From Homarus americanus (Eukaryota; Arthropoda; Malacostraca; Decapoda; Nephropidae): a DNA stretch of 64,000 nt. The stretch lies in NCBI RefSeq assembly GCF_018991925.1, contig NW_024737068.1, forward strand, positions 1,028,239 to 1,092,238, written 5' to 3'. The notes beneath the pieces were generated by a model. That model saw only the letters and a list, made by a program, of their open reading frames with translations, had not been told where the DNA came from and ran no database searches. The position numbers were made by a program, and so were the translations under genes. This document shows positions 54,627 through 64,000 of this stretch, piece by piece. Each line of letters starts with the position of its first letter. Position 1 is the first letter of the stretch.

Positions 54627-54782
54627 TGAGTGTGCTGTGCTGCAGACTGGCGAGAGTAAGAGTGGGCTGGTCACCTCCACGCTGGAAGAGGCTGAGTTCT
54701 ACGCCCGCCACGGCTTTGATGACATCCTTTATGGCTATCCCCTCATTCCCCACCACATGCCTCGTGTTATTGCACTAACTCG
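54627..54782 (+). CDS. DSD1: D-serine dehydratase-like, exon 2
   Basis: Encodes IECAVLQTGESKSGLVTSTL, then EEAEFYARHGFDDILYGYPL and IPHHMPRVIALT. LQTG, TLEEAEFYA and GFDDILY(A/G)YPL are family hallmarks near the PLP site. The acceptor I chose (ggggatag, exon from 54627) is the one that keeps frame and restores ECAVLQTG. A stronger-looking ctgcag acceptor 19 nt downstream (54646) would shift the frame. Phase 2 in and out; donor ACTCG|gtgagc. Confidence 0.85.
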
Positions 54783-55195
54783 GTGAGCTCACCTCTTGTA
54801 CTGCCCTGTGTTGCTGCTTCAGATAGGTCGTGTAAATTAAAATTGTTGGCTCTCAGTAACTGCTGTGCCCTCAAAAAACTTGAATTTAATTTCTTGTTCA
54901 TGTACAGTACTTATACAGTACTTGCTTTTTGATTGGGTTTGGAGTTCAGTTATTAAATACAAATTGACAGGTGTTAGAACTTTAGGAGTAAACTGTGTTT
55001 TATTCACTAGTTTAATACAAAGATAACACATTAGACAAAAGTCTAAGAACTTTTTTATTGTACTGTATTGAACTACTGTACCTGTATGCAAGTTTGAATG
55101 ACTCCAAACCAGATGAGAAAAGCCTCCTCTTTTCTCTCTTCCTCTTCTTTTCTCTCCTTCTTTCTCTTATACAATATTTGCCTGTTCTATCTCAG

Positions 55196-55317
55196 GCAAC
55201 TGAAGAAGTTCCATGTAATGGTTGACTCACAGCTGGCAGTAGACACACTAAAGGACACACCCACACCTGGCAAGCCCTGGTCAGTCTTCCTCAAGGTTGA
55301 CTGTGGCAATAAACGAG
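55196..55317 (+). CDS. DSD1: D-serine dehydratase-like, exon 3
   Basis: Acceptor ttctatctcag after a long pyrimidine tract, donor CGAG|gtatgt; phase 2 in, phase 1 out. The peptide is QLKKFHVMVDSQLAVDTLKD, then TPTPGKPWSVFLKVDCGNKR. The F-L-K-V-D-C-G-N-x-R strand is a conserved element of the alanine-racemase-like barrel in this family. Confidence 0.92.
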
Positions 55318-56139
55318 GTATGTCAGGCCCACTGTAACTGCTGGAATGGACCCCAACCTCACCATTATAATTAAGGGACTAGTTATAATGGGGTGAAATC
55401 CCTATTAGTTTAGATTGGGGCCACTGAGAACTGGGACCTATTTATTGATGCTGTAGATCAAGGTGACTAGCTAATTTACGTTTAGTTTATAGCCTCACAT
55501 CAGTCCAAGGAGATTTCTGTTTTGTACCTTTCAAATCTGTAGGTTGCAGCCTAAATTAGCCTCCAACATCAATGACTGGCATTAATCAAACAATTAGTAC
55601 CACTCCTATTGCAACCCTGGCCTTTAGAAATATCTTGATAGCTATACAGTTATTGATGTTACAGCACATTGTGCAATGTAGCTCTCCTATCCATCGTGGC
55701 TTCATAAACAGAACTAGGCTGTGCTTAAATGAGGTTAGAAGAAGCCCTATTAAAGATGTAAATTAGGGGACTGGCTGGAATTGTCCTCATGGGGTAATGG
55801 GTCAACATATAATAATTCACTACAGGTATTATTCTGAGTTTCGAAGTGCTTCACACTGGAGTTTAGGAGAACTCTTCAAGGGGCTTGTAATGTGGTTGGA
55901 CAAGGTCGGATTTTTAAGGAGGAAACTAAGGTTGTGATCAGTTTATTCATTAACCATATGTTTGAACCTATGCCACAAGACTGAGTTACACCCTCCCAAA
56001 CATTATACAGTGTCTGGTGAGTGCATAACCCTTAAGTGCTCTCTCCCCAGGCAGTGATTGTAACCCAAAGGAAAAACAATGTTAGATTAGTCTACACACT
56101 GACTTTTTCTGTGTTCTATTGACCTCATTAACTTTTACA

Positions 56140-58352
56140 GATTGTGTTTTTATTCCTCCTTGACTAAAGTACCAGATTTCAGAAGGGCAAACTTTGACAG
56201 TTTAAAGAGGCAGCTGAGAGAGGGGGTGTCGTGCTTGGCCGTGAACCTGACAGATGACACCGACCTGATAACGAGATCTGAGATTGCCGAGTTCCACGAC
56301 AATTTAAATAGCGAGTTACTTAATGCACAAAGGCAGAACATACCATACAAAAAACTCAGATCAGACAACAACGACCCTAAATGGATAAATAATTATTTAA
56401 AGAACATCATTGGCCAAAGGAAGGCTATAGGTAGAAGGATAAATCGTGGCGAAATTCACCTCCGGGACTATTATAGGGTATTGGCGAGTAGGGTTAAAAC
56501 CGAGATAAGGAAAGCAAGAGGAATAATGAGGTAAGGATAGCAAGGAGGCGAAGACAAACCCCAAAGGATTCTACCAAATGTATCAAACTAAAACACGAGA
56601 AAAGATTGGACCAATACGGTCAGACTCCGGCGAGCTCACTGATAACGACGGAGAAATGAGCAATAATTTGAATAAATATTTTTCAACAGTTTTCACCTCC
56701 GAAAATTTAAACATGATACCCGAGGCACCGACTCTATTCAGAGATAGTGAAGAAAACAAATTAAGTGAGATAGTAGTGACTAGTAACGATGTTAGTAAGC
56801 AAATAGACAAACTAAAGCCTAATAAGTCACCTGGTCCCGATGAGATATTTGCCAGAGTATTAAAGGAATGTAAGGAAGAGCTTAGTATGCCCTTAGCAAA
56901 GTTGTTTAACATGTCCTTAAAAACAGGTGTAGTACCAGAATCCTGGAGGATAGCGAATGTAATACCGATTTTCAAGAAGGGGGATAGATCACTATCTTCT
57001 AACTACCGCCCAATCAGTCTAACATCAATAGTAGGCAAATTACTGGAAGCAATCATTTCAAACTCTATTCGAAATCACCTGGAGAAGCACCGATTGATCA
57101 ATGATTCCCAGCATGGCTTCACAAGCGGACGTTCTTGCCTAACTAATCTATTAACATTCTTTTCATCAGTTTTTGAATCAGTGGACGAGGGCACAATTAT
57201 GATGTGGTATATCTCGACTTTAGCAAAGCCTTCGACAGAGTCCCCCACGAAAGACTAATTAGAAAGGTAGAAGCTCATGGCATCAAAGGTGGCATCCTTA
57301 AATGGATTAGGGCGTGGTTACAGGACAGAAAACAGCGAGTGAGCATTAACGGCACTAAGTCCCATTGGAGCAACGTCACAAGTGGAGTTCCCCAAGGCTC
57401 AGTACTTGGACCATTATTGTTTATTATATACATAAACGACATAGATATCGGCATAGACAGCAACATAAGTAAATTTGCTGATGATACTAAAATAGGACGT
57501 GTTATCAAATCTGACGAGGACTCGGCAAAACTACAGGAGGATCTAAACAAATTTTTCAAATGGTCTGAAAAATGGCAGATGACATTCAACATCGACAAAT
57601 GTAAAGTACTCAGTATAGGAAATGTAAACAGGGAAACCAGATACCAGATGAACAACGATGCCATAGAGAAATCCGACTGCGAGAGAGATTTAGGAGTAAT
57701 GATAAGTAGGAACCTTAAGCCAAGTAAACAATGTGTTTTTGCTCGTAACAAGGCTAATAAAGTACTTGGGTTCATACAAAGGAGTGTTAGTTACAAGACT
57801 AGCGAGGTCATCCTAAAACTGTATCTTGCTCTTGTGAGACCACACCTGGATTATGCAGTTCAGTTCTGGTCACCGTATTACAGAATGGATATAGAATCCT
57901 TGGAAAGAATTCAGAGGAGAATGACAAGACTAATCCCGGGCATTAGGAACCTTGAGTATAGAGACAGGTTAAAGCATCTTAATCTGCACTCCCTTGAGAG
58001 ACGTAGAGCGAGGGGCGACCTGATAGAGGTGTATAAGTGGAAGGCAGGGCTAAACAAAGGGGACATTACAAAGGTACTCAAATTATCCAACCAGGAGCGA
58101 ACTCGTAACAATGGTTTTAAATTGGACAAATTTAGATTTAGGCGTGAAATAGGTAAACACTGGTTTGGAAACATAGTGGTGGATGAATGGAACAAGTTAC
58201 CAAATATCATCATTAACTCGAATACGCTGAATTGCTTCAAACATAGGTTGGATGCTCATATGAGCAATAGGGGTTGGGTGTAAACGGGACTGCCCAGTAT
58301 GGGCCAATAGGCCCGCTGCAGTTTCCTCCATTCTTATGTTCTTATGTTCTTA
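56140..58352 (+). mobile_element. 5'-truncated CR1-type LINE in dehydratase intron 3
   Basis: A non-LTR retrotransposon in the same orientation as the host gene. It starts in the linker after the endonuclease (VPDFRRANFDSLKRQLRE), so the endonuclease is missing. It runs through the reverse transcriptase and C-terminal domain and ends with a short TTCTTATG repeat tail (58331-58352), as CR1-clade elements do. The intron's splice sites remain intact. Confidence 0.88.
56142..58283 (+). pseudogene. CR1-type reverse transcriptase, two frame breaks
   Basis: Three overlapping frames together cover the RT. The first (56142-56534) is the pre-RT linker. The second (56578-57258) holds SPGPDEIFARVLKE, FKKGDRSLSSNYRPISLTSI and the GFTSGRSCLTNLL block. 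The third (57204-58283) holds YLDFSKAFDRVPHERLI, SGVPQGSVLGPLLFIIYIND, the catalytic KFADDTKIG and the CR1-like tail (LVRPHLDYAVQFWSPYYRMD). Breaks lie near 56534 (stop codons) and about 57200 (frameshift). Confidence 0.88.
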
Positions 58353-58672
58353 TTGAAGTTGTAGTCACTGAAATGGAATTGGAGTTTTATAAGATTAATT
58401 TTATATTTCTTACTGTAGCTTTTAGTTATTTCTACTTACTTGATACCGTTCACAGCAACACTGAAGTTTAATTTTGCCACCTTCCTTGCATAATATCTAG
58501 CTTACTGTAGATACATGAGTCTCAGAAAGCACCACAGGCCCCTAGCATTTATAGTATATGCTTCAGCCCAAGTGATGTTTATATACTTAGTCATAACACC
58601 TTGAAGTGATCAGTTGTATAACTCCTTGAAGTGATCAGTTGTGGACAAATCAATATAGTTTTACCATTTCAG

Positions 58673-58828
58673 CTGGAGTGTGGTGGGAGGATGAAGCAGG
58701 GGTGGACATGGCATTACAACTCCACAACGCTCCTAATATCACCTTTGTTGGTGTCTATGTCCACTGTGGCAATACCTATGGTGCCAGTGAGCCCAAAGAA
58801 GTCCTGCAGATCCAAGAAGACACTTTAG
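58673..58828 (+). CDS. DSD1: D-serine dehydratase-like, exon 4
   Basis: Acceptor tttaccatttcag, donor TTAG|gtgagg; phase 1 in and out. The peptide begins AGVWWEDEAGVDMALQLHNA and continues NITFVGVYVHCGNTYGASEP. The AGV-x-WE block and the HCGNTYG motif are typical of eukaryotic D-serine dehydratases. It lies 320 bp downstream of a CR1 insertion in the preceding intron, and its splice sites look intact. Confidence 0.92.
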   Translation: MECGGRMKQGWTWHYNSTTLLISPLLVSMSTVAIPMVPVSPKKSCRSKKTL

Positions 58829-60341
58829 GTGAGGATTGTTACTGGTTGAAGCACAATTTCTGGATCACCTGAAGAATCACCACCCCAGTTATTTCACTTA
58901 AACATTAACCACCCTAATGCAAAGCTAACCTACCATCACCCCCCTTTCCAAATACTGCAATGTTAGTGGTTAATCTTCGGTTGAAATTAGCACGGGTGGA
59001 GATTCTTCAGGTGATCCCAATTTCTTAACATACAGTATACAGGGGAACACTGCTTAGCATAACTCTGTACCAAGAATTAAAAACAATTCCGCATTTTCTC
59101 TTTTTCAAGATAGAAATAACAAGCAGTAACTCAAGTTACATGAGCATAAGCATTCTTATCTGTTCTCTCATTGTTCTTGTTCATACAAGCTACAGTACAG
59201 GTATATGAGAGCATCCAGTCACAATGTTCTCTATAGAGTGAGTCTTCTAAGAGTCATTATACATGCATCATACACGCCACATTAGTTTTTGAGTGGGTAT
59301 AGTTTGTGTGCTCTCACTGAACTGCTTCTCATTCTTGTGAAACTACAGTTCTAAAGTATTTAACATGTGTTACAGTATCAATGAGTGTGAGAAAAAGCAA
59401 AAAGCATAATTACCTTAGAAGTGAAAGTTAAAGTTTTAAATGAATAGTCATTGGTGTCATGGCAGTAGAACGTGGGTTTGACCTCATAAAATTTCCAGTG
59501 AGAACAAATATGACGAATAAAGACAAAATAACGTTCAATGGGTGATATGGCCATTATACAGAACAGGGTGACCACAAATGTTATTACTGTAAAAAAACTA
59601 TAAGAGGGAATTTATGTAAATTTTTTGCTTCTTACTGAAGAAATAAAAAATTTTATGTTTTTCTGTGCACCTCAACATGTGTGCTGTTAGTGGACTGTAA
59701 CACATCCAACCAGTACTCCACTTCAGTCCATATGTTGGCCAACCTACCTTCATTACTCTTTTGATGCTGTGGGTTATCCTTTTATTGTACCAGGTGTTTC
59801 AATGTCAGCAATGGGGGTCTGAAAAACATAATAACCCTTAACATACTCCCACAAGGAAAATATTGAGTGGTTATAATTCTTCAAAGATACACACCTACTG
59901 TGATATTCTGCTCAGCAAAGAAAACTAAGCTTATCACCCTGTCGTGCATGAGTCCATACCAAACATTAAGTTTTGGGCTATTACGAATGTGTTCACAAAA
60001 CCCCCGTGACTTTTCAGCTAACCATATTTGCACATTATAGCAGTTAACTCGTCCAGACACCTGAAAAGTGACTTTATCAATTGAGTTCAGCATGGAATGT
60101 GCAAATTTATAGTGCCGAGGCTTGTCATTAGATTGTAAAGGCACAATCTCTTGTGTCTGAAATCATGTAGCGAGTCCAGGAAATTAGTATGAGTACCCCA
60201 GGAGCACATCTTCCCCATTAAGTGAGGTCCTCCTGTATAATTACGCACTCTCTTTAATTTTACCCAAGTTCACTGTAATACACGTGAAATTAATTAAAGA
60301 AAACACAAAGACAAGTACTCTGCTGATAACATACCTTCCAG
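58829..60341 (+). other. Dehydratase intron 4
   Basis: No exon, repeat family or RNA gene recognised. A local inverted pair around 58858-58875 (ctggatcacctgaagaatc) and 58998-59018 (gattcttcaggtgatccc) flanks about 120 bp and could be a small MITE. Confidence 0.6.
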
Positions 60342-60488
60342 AGCGTTTGCTGAAGTTTGTCGATCGCCTGAAGCAGCGAGGTGTGACATGTACCACAGTG
60401 GGTACTGGATCCACACCCTCCTGTAGACAACCAAGTGATAACATGAAGAACCTAACAGAGATACATCCTGGCAATTATACCTTCCTTG
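60342..60488 (+). CDS. DSD1: D-serine dehydratase-like, exon 5
   Basis: Acceptor ataccttccag, donor CTTG|gtgagt; phase 1 in and out. It encodes ERLLKFVDRLKQRGVTCTTV, then GTGSTPSCRQPSDNMKNLTE and IHPGNYTFL. V-x-x-G-S-T-P-S (phosphate-binding loop of PLP) and E-I-H-P-G-N-Y-x-F are family signatures. Confidence 0.93.
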
Positions 60489-61409
60489 GTGAGTCCTGAC
60501 TTAATACAGCTCTACTCTACTGGCTGATTGTTTGTAGCTCTGGAGATCAGGTGTATGTAGGTCCCAGAAAATGGAGTTAGGTAAGCTGTCATAATGTCAG
60601 GGTTGGGCTGGGATTCTTTTGACTGGGCCTTTATAAACAGATTTAATTTATTGTGTAAATCACCTGAATATTTCTTCACATATTTTGTGGATAAATTTCT
60701 AATATATGGTGAGTACTTTATTTTGAGAGCTGCGATGAAATTTGAACTTTTAAATGAAATAAAAATAAAAATGTACTACAACACAAGTACTATGGTTAAG
60801 TATCTGTCAACTGAAAATCTACTTCGTGAAATAATCTGTTTTACGAAAGATTTGAGTATTTTGAATATAAAACTAAAGACTATGGATTAAAGGAAAACTA
60901 TTTAATTTTCTACATATTACTGTATACTTTACATGATTAAAAGAAGAGAAATTGGTCAACAAAGCAACTGGCTCAGTGACTGTGTGGTGGTGGTGTGAGT
61001 GACGAGTCTACTGTACTGTACTTGTCTTCATGTGAGTTTGAGAAAGTTATATTTACTGTGCTGTTTATGGTGATCAGTAGGAGAATGATGACACATTGAA
61101 AGTCTATTAGTCGACTTAATAACATTGTGAGTGTTAAATAATAATGAAGAAAGTTACTGTTCAGGTATTTTCAGAAATTAATAATATAACTAAAGTGACA
61201 CCAGTACTAGGGTTTACTACATGCTTCCCTTGGACATATGTTTGTGTGTCCACTTTATGGAAGCCTCTTGGTCCTAATATTATTTGAGTGATACTTTATT
61301 GTAATAGCATCGAGTCAGAATGATAAGGTGATCTGGATAAATGTTGGAGTTTGAGCAGTAGGGCAGTAGCTAAAACCAGATCATGACTATCCCTGTGATG
61401 CCAGAACAG
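60489..61409 (+). other. Dehydratase intron 5
   Basis: AT-rich. The open frame at 60594-60890 is Lys/Ile/Asn-rich, as expected by chance in such sequence. Nothing recognised. Confidence 0.6.
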
Positions 61410-61504
61410 ATGTGCAGCAGTGGAGTCTTGGGTCATGCAGCCAGGAGGACATCGCCTGCTGTGTTGCCACCCGTGTCATTGGTCACTACCCACACAGGAA
61501 TCAG
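61410..61504 (+). CDS. DSD1: D-serine dehydratase-like, exon 6
   Basis: A short exon recognised by homology: [20 protein letters not shown] then [11 protein letters not shown], matching the family pattern Y-D-x-x-Q...GSC-x-x-D-D-I-A...T-R-V-I-S-x-Y-P-x-R. The acceptor ccagaacag (exon from 61410) gives phase 1 in; it leaves in phase 0 at CAG|gtacta. Both splice sites are weaker than the others in this gene. Confidence 0.82.
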
Positions 61505-61818
61505 GTACTATTACTACACTTAAATTGTATGTGCATTAAGTTTTCTTGTTGTCAAAGATCTTATGTCTGAGAATTATAGCATACTGAATCACTAATATAG
61601 TAAAATATCTCTTAGTTTTTTGACCAGTACTTTGTTCACTGGATAATTTGCATCAATTTCTCTCCTGTATCCCCATCAAGGAGGGGTTTGTACATGCACT
61701 GTATACTGTATACGGTACTTTCACACTATATGTACAGTACAGTATACATAATTGTAATAACTTCTTATTTCTTAACACTGCTTTAGCAATATTCTTGGCT
61801 AATGGGGAGATTACTGTA

Positions 61819-63001
61819 CAGTAGTACCCCGCTTAACGCGGTCAATAAAACCCACAGGGTACCGTGTTAAGTGAAAACCGCGCTAAGTGAACAACAGAAC
61901 ATATGGGATTAATTCCAATAGAAACTGGCCCGATCCCCAAACTCCACTTTTTCCGACACAATACCTATGTTCTAGTAAAAATAACATCTTAATTTTATGA
62001 TGGTACATGCACACAATTAATACTTAAGAGAAATAGAGAAATACAGTCGCCAAGTTAATGTCCATTCAAATAATGGACTCAACTCCCTCCCCCTCTTCTC
62101 ACACTACACTGCTCGCTCTTCCCTCTCTGAGAAATTTTGGGGGGGAAACCACTAAATTTTAATAAATAATACCTCAAACTAAAGTTAGGATAATACAATT
62201 GACATTGCTGGATTCCTTGTAAGACCAGGAATATTTTGAATATAAATGTCATATATTTTGCACAAAAGATAACATATTTACTGAGAGTAAACATTATATC
62301 AAAAATTTGTATGTCTAATGCAAAATCTATGATGTTTATATTCAAAATGATCACCAAATTGTAAGAATTCCAGCAATGTAAATTATATTCTGGCCGGGTA
62401 ATTTGTATGAATTTTATGAGCTAAAACAAATATCTTCAGTTAATAATAAAAAAAAATATTCTTCACACAGTAACAGATGGTCGGTCGGTCCCTTCCTCCC
62501 CCCCACCCCCCACCAACCCTCCCTACCAGATGTGTGGGAAAACCAGAATATTTAACATTTTGTATTAAATAATACCTCAAACTAAAGTTAGGATAATATA
62601 ATTGACATTGCTGGATTCCTTGTACGACCAGGAATATTTTGAATACAAATGTCATATATTTTGCACAAAAAATAACATATTTACTCAGAGTAAACATTAT
62701 ATCTAAAATTTGTATGTCTTATGCAAAATCTATGATGTTTATATTCAAAATGATCATCATATTGTAAGAATTCCAGCAATGTAAATTATATTCTGGCCGG
62801 GTAATTTGTATGAATTTTATGAGCTAAAACAGGCAGTCAGGCAGGGTGGCGGGTGGGGCGAATCTAAAAATAGCTCTCCAGCCGGACACTCACCGCGTAT
62901 ACGTGGAAAAAACCCGCGTTAAGTGAAAGTTAGGCTCTGGCGAGGCACCACGTATACGGTAAAACGCGCTAAGCGAAACCGCGTTAAGCGGGGTAATACT
63001 G
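61819..63001. mobile_element. Non-autonomous Tigger derivative with TA target duplication
   Basis: A 1183-bp element with 24-bp inverted repeats differing at one position (CAGTAGTACCCCGCTTAACG and CAGTATTACCCCGCTTAACG) and a TA on each side (61817-61818, 63002-63003). Its left subterminal stretch (catatgggattaatt, gatccccaaactccactttt) and right stretch (ggtggggcgaatctaaaaat) match the autonomous Tigger at 31399. It is an internally deleted relative without transposase. It lies in the dehydratase intron between exons 6 and 7. Confidence 0.9.
62158..62830. repeat. Tandem duplication inside the Tigger derivative
   Basis: A block of about 270 bp (taataaataatacctcaaac ... tgagctaaaaca) occurs at about 62158-62426 and again at about 62566-62830 with few differences. 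A 140-bp GC-richer spacer lies between them. It fills the position where the transposase would be. Confidence 0.85.
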
Positions 63002-63345
63002 TACTTGTATATATATTCTTTAATATAGTTGTGAACTGTGTGAAAAAACACCGTTTGATGTATATTTCCCCTCCGTGGAACATAAAACCCATCAGTACTG
63101 TACTAGGGTTCTAACATTCAGTACTATACTTGTTTTTTTACTAAAATGGATTTCCAGGAACTAAGCCCCTTCATATATAAAAGGATACCTGTCCTATACA
63201 TTCACCAAAATATTGTTTCTAAATATTTCCTTTTGAATTATGGTGCCTCTTATACACCAGCAAAATATGACAATCCTGTATTGAAATAGAAAACAATGAA
63301 TTATTAATATACAAGTGTTTATAATAAGCAAACAATTGATTTCAG

Positions 63346-63440
63346 ATGCTGATAGACTGTGGGTTCGTAGGTCTCACCAAGCAAGGCTATGGTCATATGG
63401 ACACAGGCTACGGTGTCTTCCGTGGCCACCCTAACCTTAA
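63346..63440 (+). CDS. DSD1: D-serine dehydratase-like, exon 7 (last in window)
   Basis: Acceptor attgatttcag, donor CTTAA|gtaagt; phase 0 in, phase 2 out. It encodes MLIDCGFVGLTKQGYGHMDT then GYGVFRGHPNLK, the region just before the conserved metal-binding His/Cys residues of the family, which must lie beyond the right edge. The end of this exon and its donor have been copied in tandem into the following intron. Confidence 0.88.
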
Positions 63441-63576
63441 GTAAGTCACCCTGGCCTTCTTCTATGGCCACCCTAACCTTAAATAAGTCTTTCTGGCCTT
63501 CCATGGCCACCCTAACCTTAAATCACTTTGGCCTTCTTCTGTGGCCACCCTAACCTTAAGTAAATCACCCTGGCCT
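63423..63576 (+). repeat. Tandem copies of an exon end plus its splice donor
   Basis: Four head-to-tail copies (42, 39, 38 and 35 nt) start at 63423, 63465, 63504 and 63542, each beginning TGGCCACCCTAACCTTAA. Copy 1 is the true exon 7 end with AA|GTAAGT. Copies 2 and 3 have lost the GT (AAATAAGT, AAATCACT). Copy 4 keeps a GT donor (AA|GTAAAT). Use of copy 4 would add 119 nt with an early stop. Confidence 0.9.
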
Positions 63577-63590
63577 AACTCTTTGCTGTA

Positions 63591-64000
63591 CAGTGAGTTC
63601 TGCTATAACGCGTGTTTTGACAACGCGAATTGGCTCTAACGCAATTGATGAATTGAGGAACAATATTTGTAAAACGCGAACTCGTTTGCTGTAACGCGAT
63701 TCCACGTTGTTATGTTGTTATGGCTTGGCGCGGGGTTATGCAGTGTTTACAGTTCACGTTCGACATCACATGTTCAATTGAGTTATGTGTTTTGTTTGTG
63801 AAGAATTGCAGAAATAATTTATGTAATATTTATGTATACAGCAAACCACTCACAGGTCCTACCACTAATTATTTTATACTGAAACTTACGTTTGGGAAGC
63901 TGGATTAAAATGAAGATTACCGTTATATTAAAATAATAAAAATGTATTATAAATCTGTCTAACATACTGTAAAAGAAAAATATACCCCGGTAATAAACAC
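63591..64000. mobile_element. Left end of another Tigger-like element, cut by window edge
   Basis: After TA at 63589-63590 a sequence begins CAGTGAGTTCTGCTATAACG and continues with several AACGCG motifs (63605-63705). This resembles the TA|CAGT...AACGCG ends of the other two elements. No matching right end lies within the window, so this is a proposal. Confidence 0.45.

Overview
This is a 64 kb piece of animal nuclear genome, most likely from a decapod or other malacostracan crustacean. The evidence is genes split into small exons by long AT-rich introns with GT-AG borders, very long microsatellites and minisatellites, CR1-type LINEs, Tigger/pogo transposons, and scattered arthropod-type TTAGG-like islands. 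The palindrome TACTGTACAGTA and its parts recur throughout. The species call is inference; the sequence carries no direct taxonomic marker.

Two protein-coding genes can be reconstructed, both on the + strand. The first is the 3' half of an unconventional class V myosin: eleven exons from 3693 to 40906. They encode the distal coiled coil, a short linker and the whole cargo-binding globular (dilute) tail, ending at a stop codon. The exon phases join without a break: 1784 nt plus one base from the upstream exon gives 594 codons and a stop. The motor domain lies to the left of the window. The second is a PLP-dependent D-serine dehydratase/D-threonine-aldolase-like enzyme. Seven exons from 52574 to 63440 give 310 codons plus two bases; the C-terminal end runs off the right edge.

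Layout: 1-3692 is upstream intron with small repeats and a GC-rich island that may hold an alternative first exon. 3693-13143 carries three coiled-coil exons and, between the second and third, a 1.8 kb array of a 30-bp unit. 13144-36840 is linker intron, about 18 kb before a 42-nt microexon and 5.7 kb after it. It is full of simple-sequence arrays (CCA, an 18-bp CA-rich unit, CAT/CGT, CT, CA and TA), an unexplained Ser/Pro-rich open exon-like segment, LTR fragments and a nearly complete Tigger element. 36841-40906 holds the tail exons. 40907 to about 44330 is 3' UTR or flank with a 26-bp minisatellite. 44600-51300 is intergenic and built of CR1 fragments, a small LTR element with both LTRs, and a hairpin MITE split by a LINE. 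52574-63440 is the dehydratase gene, whose introns hold a CR1 copy and a deleted Tigger relative. Another Tigger-like end starts near 63591.

The two genes have no evident functional link: one is an actin-based cargo motor, the other a cytosolic amino-acid lyase. Most long open frames in the window are by-products of stop-free tandem repeats. I found no rRNA, tRNA gene, CRISPR array or prokaryote-like operon.
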